Shown here piece by piece: positions 8,430 to 17,012 of a stretch of DNA of 64,000 nucleotides (positions are counted from its first letter, which is position 1; each line of letters begins with the position of its first letter). The DNA is from Moraxella porci DSM 25326 (GTDB taxonomy: Bacteria > Pseudomonadota > Gammaproteobacteria > Pseudomonadales > Moraxellaceae), in NCBI RefSeq assembly GCF_002014855.1, contig NZ_MUYV01000001.1, positions 496,001 through 560,000 of the forward strand, given 5' to 3'. Position numbers and translations under genes: made by a program. The notes beneath the pieces are model-generated. The model made no database searches. It worked only from the letters and a program-made list of their open reading frames with translations, and was not told where the DNA came from.

Positions 8430-8631
8430 AGATGACCCTTATAAACTGTGGTCTTGTAAACATTTAAGCGATGTTGCTTGATTAACGGTTAACACCGATG
8501 GTGTATGTATTATCATTGGCGGATGATACGATGCAATCTTTAGTATGCCTACAATAGCAAGTTAAACTTAAGCCATGATGGCTAAATGTAACAATATGTT
8601 GCAATTATAAGCTGCGCCTGTATCCATTAAG

Positions 8632-8656
8632 GCCGCCATAAATACACACGGGCGGC
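8632..8656 (-). terminator. Possible hairpin after the CNNM/CBS gene
   Basis: GCCGCC (8632-8637) pairs with GGCGGC (8651-8656) just past the stop at 8660. No clear T-run follows on the reverse strand, so termination is uncertain. Confidence 0.3.
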
Positions 8657-8659
8657 ATA

Positions 8660-9901
8660 TTATGGTTTGCGCTCATCCACCACAGCTGTATCTTCTTCCA
8701 GTGTCGCGCCCAAGCGATGCATGCGACGATCCATCAACTGTCTTGCCAATGCTTGCATATCATCGACGCGATCGAACTCATCGACGATCTCAAGTCCTAG
8801 CAAAGTCTCAAGCACATCTTCTAGACTTACCAATCCTTTGACTTCACCGAACTCGCCGACAGCCAATGCAATATGCACGCGTTCTTTTAGCATCAAATCA
8901 AGCAAATCAAACAGCTTTAATTTGGCAAATACAAAGTGAATGTCACGGCGAAATTGCTTGATCGGCGTGTGGATCTCTTGGTTGGCTTTGGCGATCAGTA
9001 AATCAGATTTTAAAACAAAACCTGTTGCATTGTCCAAATCTTCATTAAAAATCGGAAAGCGAGAAAATGGCAGCTTAGGATATCTGGCAAACACATCACC
9101 GACAGTCATATTCTCATCAAATGCAGTGACCACTGAGCGCGGTGTGACGATGTCCTCGACATTGATCATCCCAAGCGCCAAAGAGTTTTTGATGATGCGC
9201 GTCTCCATCTCGGTCATCTGCCCTGAGCTTTCGCCTTGATTGGCCAGTGCCAAAAACTCATGGCGGTTAAAGCTGCTTTCTTGATTGCCGCGTGTGAGCA
9301 GACGCGAGATCTTCTCAGTGACCCAAATAATTGGCAGCAAAGCAATGTTAATGGCGCGCACATAATAAGCCACAGGAATGGCCAAGCGACGCCAATAAGC
9401 GGTGCCAATGGTCTTAGGAATGATCTCAGTACCGATCAAAATGATCAAGGTCATCACCGCGCTAAATACCCCAAACCAAGCATTACCAAAGACGATCACC
9501 GCCTGAGCACCAGCACCCAATGACCCCAGCGTGTGCGCGACGGTATTTAATGTTAAGATGGCTGAGATTGATTTTTCGATGTTATCGACTTTGACATTTT
9601 TTAAAAGCATCGCCCCTTTGGGATCTTCTTCTGACAAAGTGTCAATATAGCTTGGCGTCATCGTTAATAAAGCCGCTTCAGAGATCGAACACAAAAAAGA
9701 CACGATCAAGGATAACGAAATAAAAAAGATGAGCAAAATCAAATTGGTACTATCACCGCCAAGCCCAAATGCCGCCTGAGCAGCAAGCGGAATCAGAAGC
9801 GCTGAGATGCCAGCGGTGAGAATCAAAGAAGTGCGAATGGATGACTTGGTCAAAAGGGTACGAAATAATCGAGTTGATATTCGGGGTCGCGGTCGGGACA
9901 T
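8660..9901 (-). CDS. CNNM (DUF21) and CBS-domain membrane protein, hemolysin C / CorC-like family
   Basis: 413 residues. An N-terminal DUF21/CNNM membrane domain has about four hydrophobic segments, including STNLILLIFFISLSLIVSFL and the family-typical SEAALLTMTPSYIDTL; a CBS pair follows (about 255-385: EDIVTPRSVVTAFDENMTV and LAVGEFGEVKGLVSLEDVLE). Family members are linked to Mg or Co efflux and ion homeostasis; the old name hemolysin is misleading. The C-terminal CorC_HlyC domain of the longer relatives seems absent. I choose the ATG at 9901; an in-frame TTG at 9919 is possible and neither has a strong ribosome site. Divergent from yajC. Confidence 0.82.
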   Translation of the reverse strand: MSRPRPRISTRLFRTLLTKSSIRTSLILTAGISALLIPLAAQAAFGLGGDSTNLILLIFFISLSLIVSFLCSISEAALLTMTPSYIDTLSEEDPKGAMLLKNVKVDNIEKSISAILTLNTVAHTLGSLGAGAQAVIVFGNAWFGVFSAVMTLIILIGTEIIPKTIGTAYWRRLAIPVAYYVRAINIALLPIIWVTEKISRLLTRGNQESSFNRHEFLALANQGESSGQMTEMETRIIKNSLALGMINVEDIVTPRSVVTAFDENMTVGDVFARYPKLPFSRFPIFNEDLDNATGFVLKSDLLIAKANQEIHTPIKQFRRDIHFVFAKLKLFDLLDLMLKERVHIALAVGEFGEVKGLVSLEDVLETLLGLEIVDEFDRVDDMQALARQLMDRRMHRLGATLEEDTAVVDERKP

Positions 9902-10073
9902 AAGATGATTAAATTGCAAAAATTAGCACCCATATTAAGTGAAATTATCGTCAACTGCAAGCATTGTTTTATAGGTTTTTGTACAAATTGCTTAACAATT
10001 AAGCATCCAGCCATCAAAATTGAGCATTCATCGCCCAAAAAACCACCTTAGCATCAATTAACCGCCAAAAACC

Positions 10074-10103
10074 GTGCCAGCTACCAAAAAAGTATGCTAT
10101 GAT
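10074..10103 (+). promoter_or_regulatory. Candidate promoter for yajC-secD-secF
   Basis: GTGCCA (10074-10079) and TATGAT (10098-10103) with an 18-base spacer resemble a sigma70 promoter, about 120 bases before the yajC start. Reading is by pattern only. Confidence 0.4.
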
Positions 10104-10221
10104 ATGCGTTATTTTGTCTTTTACTCAGCCAAATCGGCTAAGTGAATTGTTATTGTAAATCAATGGACTGGTCATCAAAGGCACTGCTTTATTGATGGCT
10201 ATGCCCAAAATAGGAGATTGT

Positions 10222-10560
10222 ATGTTAGATTTGTTTATTACCGCTGCGCATGCGACCGCAGGTGCGCCAGCTGCAGGCCAGCCTTCTTTTTTGATGAATC
10301 TACTGATTCCCGTCGCATTTTTTGCCATTTTTTATTTTTTGATCATCCGCCCACAATCTAAGCGCAATAAGCAGCACAAAGCGATGGTTGATGGTCTGAC
10401 CGCAGGCAATGAGGTGGTATTTGCCGGTGGCTTGATCGGCCGTGTTAAGAAAGTCGAAGGTGACTATGCGGTGATCACTTTAAATAACACCACTGATGTT
10501 AAAATCCAGCGCGCCAGCGTATTGATGGTACTGCCAGCTGGCACCATCGACAACATCTAA
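10222..10560 (+). CDS. yajC: Preprotein translocase accessory subunit YajC
   Basis: 112 residues. One membrane helix (about 25-47, LLIPVAFFAIFYFLIIRPQS) with the YajC signature FLIIRPQSKRNKQHKAM, followed by a cytosolic domain with GNEVVFAGGLIGRVKKVEGDY. YajC associates with SecDF and assists Sec-dependent export at the inner membrane. Start ATG at 10222 is set by the GGAG at 10212-10215; the open frame reaches to 10192 but would prepend ten atypical residues. First gene of yajC-secD-secF. In many gammaproteobacteria tgt and queA precede it; here a CNNM protein gene lies divergently instead. Confidence 0.95.
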   Translation: MLDLFITAAHATAGAPAAGQPSFLMNLLIPVAFFAIFYFLIIRPQSKRNKQHKAMVDGLTAGNEVVFAGGLIGRVKKVEGDYAVITLNNTTDVKIQRASVLMVLPAGTIDNI

Positions 10561-10569
10561 ATTGATTTG

Positions 10570-10623
10570 CCCAAGTTTGTATGGCGCATCCAGCAGCCAT
10601 CATCAAACTTGGGTGTATTTTTT
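10570..10623 (+). terminator. Long hairpin between yajC and secD (attenuator or terminator)
   Basis: CCCAAGTTTG (10570-10579) pairs with CAAACTTGGG (10604-10613), and an inner TATGGC / GCCAT pairing extends the stem. A T-run follows within ten bases. It lies inside what is usually one operon, so it may set a higher yajC than secDF level; secD then starts 54 bases on. Confidence 0.7.
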
Positions 10624-10676
10624 TGTGCCGCCATTGGATTTTGATCAGATGGCAGCTTAATTGAATAAGAATACCT

Positions 10677-12554
10677 ATGCACTACCCTGCTTGGAAATAC
10701 CTATTAATTGCCGTGGTGCTCATCATTGCTGGCATCTACGCGCTCCCCAATCTGTATCCTGATGAGCCTGCTGTGCAGATCACAGGTGCTTCTGCTGGCA
10801 CTGAGCTGTCTGCCGATGTGCTAACTCAAGCCGAGACCCTACTGACCAATGCTGGCCTAAACCATCACGACGGCAGTTTTGAAAATAACAGCGCCCTACT
10901 GCGTTTATCCAATGCCGAAGACCAATTAAAAGCACAAGAAGTTCTGCGCCGCGATCTGGGCGAACAATATGTTGTGGCGCTGAATTTGGCACAAACCACA
11001 CCAGAGTGGCTTAGAAACCTCGGTGCCAACCCAATGAAATTGGGTCTGGATTTGCGTGGTGGCGTTCGTTTCGTATTGGAAGTTGATATGGCCAAGGCGC
11101 TCGAGCAGCGTCTGGCGACCGCTGCACAAGATGCTCGTCGCGTGCTGCGCGGTGAACAAATCCCAGTTCAAAGCTTACGCACCACCGCTAATGGCATGGT
11201 GCTGACCTTCGCTAGCACCGATGACAGAAGCCGAGCCCAAAATGTGCTACAAAGCCAAATGGGCATGGATTTTGCACTGCGTCCTTTTGCAGATACCGAA
11301 GGCGCTGCACTTGAGATGGCCTATACCGATGCCAAATTGCAAGAGATCAATGAATACGCCGTCGGCCAAAACTTGACAACTTTGCGCAATCGTATCAATG
11401 AATTGGGCGTGGCTGAAGCACTGGTACAGTCTCAAGGCACCAACCGCATCGTCGTTGAGCTGCCGGGTGTTCAAGACACCGCTGAAGCTAAGCGCGTCTT
11501 GGGTCGTACCGCAAACCTTGAGTTCCGCTTGGTCAACGAAGCTGACGCCACTTATGCAGGCGGCATTCCACCTGCTGGCACCGAAGCCTTCCCATTTGGC
11601 ACACTCGATGGCCAGCCGATGCTACTAAACCGCCAAGCCATCATCACCGGTGAACGCGTTCAAGGCGCTCAATCTGGTTTGGATGAAAATGGCCGTCCAC
11701 AAGTCTCGATCACACTAGACACCGCAGGCGGACGCCTGATGCAAAATGCCACACGCACCACAGTGGGTCAGCAGATGGCCGTGCTGTTTATCGAAAACAA
11801 GCAGCGCATCAGCTTTAATGAAGATCCAGCCACTGGCGAGTTGGTTGAGACGCGCACACCTTATACCGAGTCGCGCATCATCAACCGCGCCACCATTAAT
11901 GCTGTCCTAGGCTCAAGCTTTGTCATCACAGGTCTGGACTCAGATGCCGAGGCAAGCGAGTTGGCACTACTGCTGCGCTCTGGAGCATTGGCAGCGCCGA
12001 TGTATTTCGTCGAAGAACGCACCATCGGCCCATCACTTGGTCAGGATAATATCGATAAAGGTTTGTTCTCAACCCAGATCGGTTATCTGCTGGTGTTCTT
12101 ATGGATGATTGTTTTTTATCGCGCGTTTGGGGTGATTGCCAATATTGCTTTGGCCTTTAACTTGATGATGATGGTAGCCATCATGTCAATTCTTGGCTCA
12201 TCATTGACCTTGCCGGGTATTGCAGGTATTGTTTTGACCATCGGTATGGCGGTCGATGCCAATGTGCTGATCTTTGAGCGCATTCGCGAAGAGCTGGCCA
12301 ATGGTGCCAGACCCAAATCCGCGATTGTGGCAGGTTTTGATCGCGCATTTAGCTCGATTTTTGATGCCAACATTACCACTTTGCTCATCGCCTTTATTTT
12401 GTTCGCCATTGGTACAGGTCCGATTAAGGGCTTTGCCATTACCCTTGCCATCGGTATTGTCTCATCGCTGTTCACAGCGATTATTGTGACTCGTGCGATG
12501 ATCCAAATTTGGTATGGCAATCGTAAAAACTTAACAAAACTGAGCATCGGTTAG
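10677..12554 (+). CDS. secD: Protein translocase subunit SecD
   Basis: 625 residues, as usual for SecD. One N-terminal helix (about 8-25), a large periplasmic domain, then five helices from about 450. Family motifs: the D1 signature LGLDLRGGVRFVLEVDM (about 118-134), LRNRINELGVAEALVQSQG, and in the membrane part GIAGIVLTIGMAVDANVLIFERIREE, the RND-type helix with the Asp used for proton coupling. SecDF uses the proton gradient to pull exported proteins out of SecYEG. The gene is followed after 9 bases by secF. Confidence 0.97.
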   Translation: MHYPAWKYLLIAVVLIIAGIYALPNLYPDEPAVQITGASAGTELSADVLTQAETLLTNAGLNHHDGSFENNSALLRLSNAEDQLKAQEVLRRDLGEQYVVALNLAQTTPEWLRNLGANPMKLGLDLRGGVRFVLEVDMAKALEQRLATAAQDARRVLRGEQIPVQSLRTTANGMVLTFASTDDRSRAQNVLQSQMGMDFALRPFADTEGAALEMAYTDAKLQEINEYAVGQNLTTLRNRINELGVAEALVQSQGTNRIVVELPGVQDTAEAKRVLGRTANLEFRLVNEADATYAGGIPPAGTEAFPFGTLDGQPMLLNRQAIITGERVQGAQSGLDENGRPQVSITLDTAGGRLMQNATRTTVGQQMAVLFIENKQRISFNEDPATGELVETRTPYTESRIINRATINAVLGSSFVITGLDSDAEASELALLLRSGALAAPMYFVEERTIGPSLGQDNIDKGLFSTQIGYLLVFLWMIVFYRAFGVIANIALAFNLMMMVAIMSILGSSLTLPGIAGIVLTIGMAVDANVLIFERIREELANGARPKSAIVAGFDRAFSSIFDANITTLLIAFILFAIGTGPIKGFAITLAIGIVSSLFTAIIVTRAMIQIWYGNRKNLTKLSIG

Positions 12555-12563
12555 GAGTGAAAG

Positions 12564-13715
12564 ATGAGTAACGAAAACAACCCAATCGACCCAACGACTG
12601 GTGCCAATACACCCGCTGAGCCACCGCGCCGTCGTCGTGCGCCGCGTCGTGATGGTAAAGGCGCTAATGCCGCGACCAACCAAAGCGCACTAGCAGATCA
12701 AGCCCTGATCGCCGAACCAAGCGACGAAGCTGCCGAAAAAGCTGGCGGTGTCAAACTGATCGCCAATCAGCGCATCATTCCGTTTTTGAAAATCGAAAAG
12801 CCAATGATGATCTTGTCTGCCCTGCTGATCATTGCAGGCATCGTTGCAGTGATCATCAAGGGACTGAATTTTGGTTTGGACTTCACAGGTGGCGTCTCGG
12901 CCAATGTCAGCTATCAGCAGCCTGTTGAACAATCTCAAGTAGTGCAAGCATTGGCAGAGAATGGCTATCCAGATGCCGTGGTGCAATATCTGGGTACGCG
13001 CCAAGAGCTGCTTTTGCGCTTACCCCCACAAGAACAGTCGGCGGATAATCTAAGCGCATCTTTGGATCAGGTTTTGGATTTTGCCAATAACCCATCGACC
13101 ATCGATAGCATCAGCATCATCGGCAGCCAAGTCGGTAATGAGATTTATCTAAATTCACTACTGGCGCTGTCTGTGGCGCTTGGCATGATGCTGATTTATG
13201 TCGGCACGCGTTTTCAGTTTAAGCTAGCATTGGGTGCTGTATTGGCGCTGTTTCATGATGTGATCGTGGTGGTGGGGATTTTTGCCATCATGGGCTGGCC
13301 GTTTGATTTGACGGTTCTGGCTGCCGTATTGGCATTGATCGGTTATTCAATCAACGATACCATCGTCGTCTATGACCGCATCCGCGAAAACTTTCGCCGT
13401 GTGCGCGGTCTAACTCCGCGTCAGGTCATCGATCTGTCATTGACTGAGACACTGCGCCGTACCATCATGACGGTAGGTACTGTATTTGTGGTGGTCGTTG
13501 CCATGATGTTCTTGGGCGGTGATGGCTTATTCTGGTTCTCGGTTGCGCTGTTCATCGGTCTGATCGCAGGTACCTATTCATCAGTGTATATCGCCAGTGT
13601 GATTCCGCTGATGCTTGGCCTATCACGAGAGGATTTCGTGGTGAAAGTGAAGCCAGAATTTGAAGAAGAAGTGGTGGTATTCGCCGACCCTGATCTGCAA
13701 AACAGCAAAGATTGA
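12564..13715 (+). CDS. secF: Protein translocase subunit SecF with basic N-terminal extension
   Basis: 383 residues. The conserved core begins near residue 70 (FLKIEKPMMILSALLIIAGI); LNFGLDFTGGVSANVSY is the SecF signature and AAVLALIGYSINDTIVVYDR the transmembrane proton-path helix. The first 65 residues are extra compared with E. coli SecF (323 residues) and include an Arg-rich cluster (PRRRRAPRRDGKG) plus an acidic stretch, probably disordered in the cytosol. AGGAG precedes the ATG at 12564. Complex partner of SecD and YajC in the inner membrane; a terminator follows. Confidence 0.96.
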   Translation: MSNENNPIDPTTGANTPAEPPRRRRAPRRDGKGANAATNQSALADQALIAEPSDEAAEKAGGVKLIANQRIIPFLKIEKPMMILSALLIIAGIVAVIIKGLNFGLDFTGGVSANVSYQQPVEQSQVVQALAENGYPDAVVQYLGTRQELLLRLPPQEQSADNLSASLDQVLDFANNPSTIDSISIIGSQVGNEIYLNSLLALSVALGMMLIYVGTRFQFKLALGAVLALFHDVIVVVGIFAIMGWPFDLTVLAAVLALIGYSINDTIVVYDRIRENFRRVRGLTPRQVIDLSLTETLRRTIMTVGTVFVVVVAMMFLGGDGLFWFSVALFIGLIAGTYSSVYIASVIPLMLGLSREDFVVKVKPEFEEEVVVFADPDLQNSKD

Positions 13716-13736
13716 ACCTATTTAAGTTCGTTAATG

Positions 13737-13769
13737 ATTCACGCTCAAAGTTTGGGCGTGAATTTTTTT
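13737..13769 (+). terminator. Terminator after secF
   Basis: ATTCACGC (13737-13744) pairs with GCGTGAAT (13756-13763) and is followed by a T-run to 13769. It ends the yajC-secDF unit. Confidence 0.85.
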
Positions 13770-13840
13770 ATCATTGCTAAGCTGTTAAAAACTTGGCATC
13801 TCATATTTGGCTGCAATGATCAATCTTAATAAAACCAAAC

Positions 13841-13869
13841 AAAAACCCCAAAATCATCGGACTTTGGGG
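13841..13869 (-). terminator. Terminator after the PBP7-type gene
   Basis: On the reverse strand CCCCAAAG and TTTTGGGG form a stem around a 7 to 8 base loop, followed by TTTTTG. It lies 26 bases past the stop at 13895. Confidence 0.8.
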
Positions 13870-13894
13870 CCTAGGTTTCATGGGTGTCGTCAAA

Positions 13895-15007
13895 TCAGCG
13901 GCGATAAGCCAGCTCAGTTAGGATGCGCTCAGCATCGCTCCAGCGGTTTTCGCTGTTGGTTGCGCCCAGCAATACCACGATGGCAGGACGGCTATTGACA
14001 TTAGTTTCCATCACCACGCTATAGCCAGACTCACGGATGTAGCCTGTCTTTTGCACACCGATAGGATATGCACCTTCGCGCACCAAACGGTTGGTGTTGT
14101 TGCCTTTATAGGTGCGATTGCCGCTGGTGTAATTGGTGATATAAAAATCGTAAGTCGGTGCGGTAGAGAAGTTGCGGATACTGTGATAACGCGGATCAGA
14201 ATTGACAGCTTTCATCATGATAAGCAGATCATTGGCCGATGACATATTGCGCGGATCGAGGCCAGATGAGTCGCTGAATTTGGTCTGATACATGCCCATA
14301 TCACGCGCTTTTTGGTTCATGGCAGCGATAAATGCATCATAGCCACCTGGATAAGTACGCGCCAAGGCTTTGGCAGCTGGATTCTCAGAGCGCATCAAGG
14401 TCATCAATAAATACTCTGAGCGCGTCATACGATCGCCTGCTTTTAGGCGTGTGCTGGCTTGCTTGGCACCGACCAAATCCGAGGCGATCAAAGTAATCTC
14501 TTCTCGCATGTCAAGCTCAGCATCCAAAATCACCATCGCCGTCATTACTTTACTGATTGAGGCGATCGAACGCTGCACATCGACATTTTTGGTATAAATC
14601 GGTTTGCCAGTTTGCAAGTCATATACCAATACCGCGGCTGAACGCGTGGTGACTGCCAGTTCATCAAAAGCCGATGCATAGCTTTGAGTGCTGTAGCTGG
14701 TCGGAGCGCTGGTCGTGGCATAAGTGGTAGTCTGCGTCTGGATAGTGGCAGCAGGCGCAGGCGTGACATTGACACGCGTGGCAGTATAGCCCTGTGGCGC
14801 TGCTTGTACACTGACATTGGTCACGGTGCTGACCTGTGCTGCTGGCTGCACATAGACAGCATGCGAGGTACTAGACTGCGCAGGCTGCACCTGAGTGACG
14901 CGCTGCTGACTGCTGTCGATTGAGAATGCTTGAGCACTGTGAACGGCACCTGCCGTCATTGCCAATAATACCGCCAACTGCTGGCTGGTGCGTTGAAATG
15001 CTTTCAT
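13895..15007 (-). CDS. pbpG: D-alanyl-D-alanine endopeptidase, PBP7 type
   Basis: 370 residues. Signal peptide MKAFQRTSQQLAVLLAMTAG ending near HSAQA, then a Thr/Ala/Gln-rich linker (about 30-115), then a penicillin-binding S11 peptidase domain. The three motifs are visible: SxxK as SISK in RSIASISKVMTAM, SxN as SSAN near residue 257, and KTG in VQKTGYIRESG. The enzyme cleaves D-Ala to meso-DAP cross-links in the periplasm. No C-terminal amphipathic anchor like that of DacA/DacC is seen, which favours PBP7. A G-rich ribosome site (AGGGGGAT) precedes the ATG. Monocistronic between terminators. Confidence 0.9.
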   Translation of the reverse strand: MKAFQRTSQQLAVLLAMTAGAVHSAQAFSIDSSQQRVTQVQPAQSSTSHAVYVQPAAQVSTVTNVSVQAAPQGYTATRVNVTPAPAATIQTQTTTYATTSAPTSYSTQSYASAFDELAVTTRSAAVLVYDLQTGKPIYTKNVDVQRSIASISKVMTAMVILDAELDMREEITLIASDLVGAKQASTRLKAGDRMTRSEYLLMTLMRSENPAAKALARTYPGGYDAFIAAMNQKARDMGMYQTKFSDSSGLDPRNMSSANDLLIMMKAVNSDPRYHSIRNFSTAPTYDFYITNYTSGNRTYKGNNTNRLVREGAYPIGVQKTGYIRESGYSVVMETNVNSRPAIVVLLGATNSENRWSDAERILTELAYRR

Positions 15008-15197
15008 GATGTATCATCCCCCTTTTGGATCTGATTTATTTTACCATAAAAATTGGGGAATTTTGCTTTTGCTAATGATTTTCATAAATTGTAACATTTC
15101 AATAATAAAAGGTTGGCATCCGTCAACAAAAAGTACTGATCAAGCAACAAATCTACTACGGCTGCGCCAATCCTTATTGAATTATAAATAGGCATCT

Positions 15198-16985
15198 TTA
15201 AGGGTTGGCATCAGAATGATCATTGTCCTCAGGCTGTTGGTCGAGTTCATCAGGCAAAGTAGGCAGTTCAAACTCATCACCGACATCAAGTGCAGAACCC
15301 TCACCAGAAAACAATGCCAGCAAAATCTTAGAGTATTTGTCATCACCCGACTGAATGCGCTTCACCAGATCTTGACCGTAGTCACCGATATTGATGGAAT
15401 TATCCGCGTTCGGTGTGCGATGAGCGGCGGGCAAGCGCGCAAATAGCTCTGGATGAACGCGCGTGATGGTGGTAAAAGTATCAATGATCATCGGCTGTTC
15501 GTGACGCAGCTTTTGGTGTTCTTTAGGCAATGTGGGATTGGCCAAATATTGACGCTGATGAATCCAGCTGATGCCGCCTGATTTTAGGCCATAATGCCAA
15601 AATCCTTGTTGGCCGTCTTGTGGCACTGCACCGCCCATTTGTACATCGGCTTGATAGCTTTGGCTGACTTGATTTAGGGCATTTAACAGCATACGCACAA
15701 ACAGTTTGCTGTCGATTTTGACTTCCTCAGCGACCGCTTCGAAACTGGCATCAGTATCCTCAGCATTCACCACCTCAATGACAGACTCACCCTCGATGAT
15801 GCTGCGCTCGATATTGCCAAAACTTGGCTCGGCAAACTCGCTATAACGACCGATAATGCTGTGATATAAGGTATCGGTAAATAAATAACGCGCATAAGCA
15901 CGGTCCGCGGCCTGTGGCTGCACGCGAATGATGCTGCCTGTGCCTTTAATGGTGGTGATGGCCTGTTCAGATAAATTGGTCATCAGATGTGGCGTGGCCA
16001 GCATCTGATCGCTGTTGATCAAATCAAAAGCGCTGACATTTAGGCTATCAAAACTCTGCTTTTTGGCATCCACGATAAAAGCGATCAAATCGCGGGTAAA
16101 GCTCTTTGGCAAACTGCCATCATTAAGATGAAATGCCAGCCATTTATTACGCCATTTATCCCCCAAGGACTTATCAATGGTTTCGCTATTCACCATCGCA
16201 AAATTATCCGCCCATAGATAGATAATGCCTTGTTGTAGATCAATGTACAGCGGCTGATTGACATAAAAATTCAAATTTTTGGCTTGATAATGCGCCGCAG
16301 GTAGCACCGAGATTTTGCCCGACAAAGGTTGATAATTGCCTATCATGCTAAGCTGTGTCGGTGAGATGAGATAAGCAGATAACAGATCGGCTTTTTTGGC
16401 ATCCAAGGCGGTATGCTGGCCATCATGCGCTGCTTGATATGTCGCAATACTGGCCGCGCGCACGGCGTCAGCTTGATTTTCGTGCGCTTGCAGCTCTTCA
16501 TATAAAAGATCAAACTGCGCATCGACTGCCATGTCTTGGGTGCGCTCAAAAAACGCTTCTGCATCAAAACTCTCAGCTGTGTCAATGATGGCATTTCGTT
16601 CATTAACACAGCTTTGGTAGGTCTGTTTTAGCGTTTCAAAATCTTCGGTTTTTTCGATGGCGTCGGCCAAAACGCCCTGCTCTGCCATCAGTTTTTTGGT
16701 TAAGCTGACATAGGCAGCGTCATGCGCATCCTCACATGCTGTCATAATATCACTGCTGGCCGACTTCTGTTCTTCGCTGGCTTGCGCCAAAGCTTCTTCA
16801 CGGATGGCGTTTGAGACATGAATTTGAGTATGATAACCAAAAGACTGACGCAGCTGTGCATGCATGGCATCAGATAGAGCCTGCTTGGCATCAACAGGGG
16901 CAGTATTAAGTGGTGCAATGCTCGCGCACCCTGTGATGGCAGCGGCAAAGATGGCAAAAACAAGCGGTCGAATGTGTGTTTTCAT
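15198..16985 (-). CDS. Large predicted lipoprotein of unknown function (second of a pair)
   Basis: 595 residues, not recognised. Signal peptide MKTHIRPLVFAIFAAAITGC with a lipobox, Cys20 as the likely lipidation site. Residues 25-190 are rich in Ala, Gln and Glu and helical; a strand-rich part follows with PLYIDLQQGIIYLWADNFAM (about 248-267), a segment ending in GSLPKSF, and helices near 425. The C-terminal 35 residues are acidic. It follows the 810-residue lipoprotein gene by 27 bases, so the two are co-transcribed. The middle part resembles the partner weakly (PLYIDL versus LPMQMNF, and a shared LPKS). Surface or periplasmic location is inferred; the role is unknown. Confidence 0.75.
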   Translation of the reverse strand: MKTHIRPLVFAIFAAAITGCASIAPLNTAPVDAKQALSDAMHAQLRQSFGYHTQIHVSNAIREEALAQASEEQKSASSDIMTACEDAHDAAYVSLTKKLMAEQGVLADAIEKTEDFETLKQTYQSCVNERNAIIDTAESFDAEAFFERTQDMAVDAQFDLLYEELQAHENQADAVRAASIATYQAAHDGQHTALDAKKADLLSAYLISPTQLSMIGNYQPLSGKISVLPAAHYQAKNLNFYVNQPLYIDLQQGIIYLWADNFAMVNSETIDKSLGDKWRNKWLAFHLNDGSLPKSFTRDLIAFIVDAKKQSFDSLNVSAFDLINSDQMLATPHLMTNLSEQAITTIKGTGSIIRVQPQAADRAYARYLFTDTLYHSIIGRYSEFAEPSFGNIERSIIEGESVIEVVNAEDTDASFEAVAEEVKIDSKLFVRMLLNALNQVSQSYQADVQMGGAVPQDGQQGFWHYGLKSGGISWIHQRQYLANPTLPKEHQKLRHEQPMIIDTFTTITRVHPELFARLPAAHRTPNADNSINIGDYGQDLVKRIQSGDDKYSKILLALFSGEGSALDVGDEFELPTLPDELDQQPEDNDHSDANP

Positions 16986-17012
16986 AAGTGTGGTTCATCC
17001 ATTGAATGAAAA

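Noticed and set aside
12116..12547. 143-codon minus-strand frame inside secD
   Set aside because: It lies opposite the most conserved membrane part of SecD and has no ribosome site or domain.
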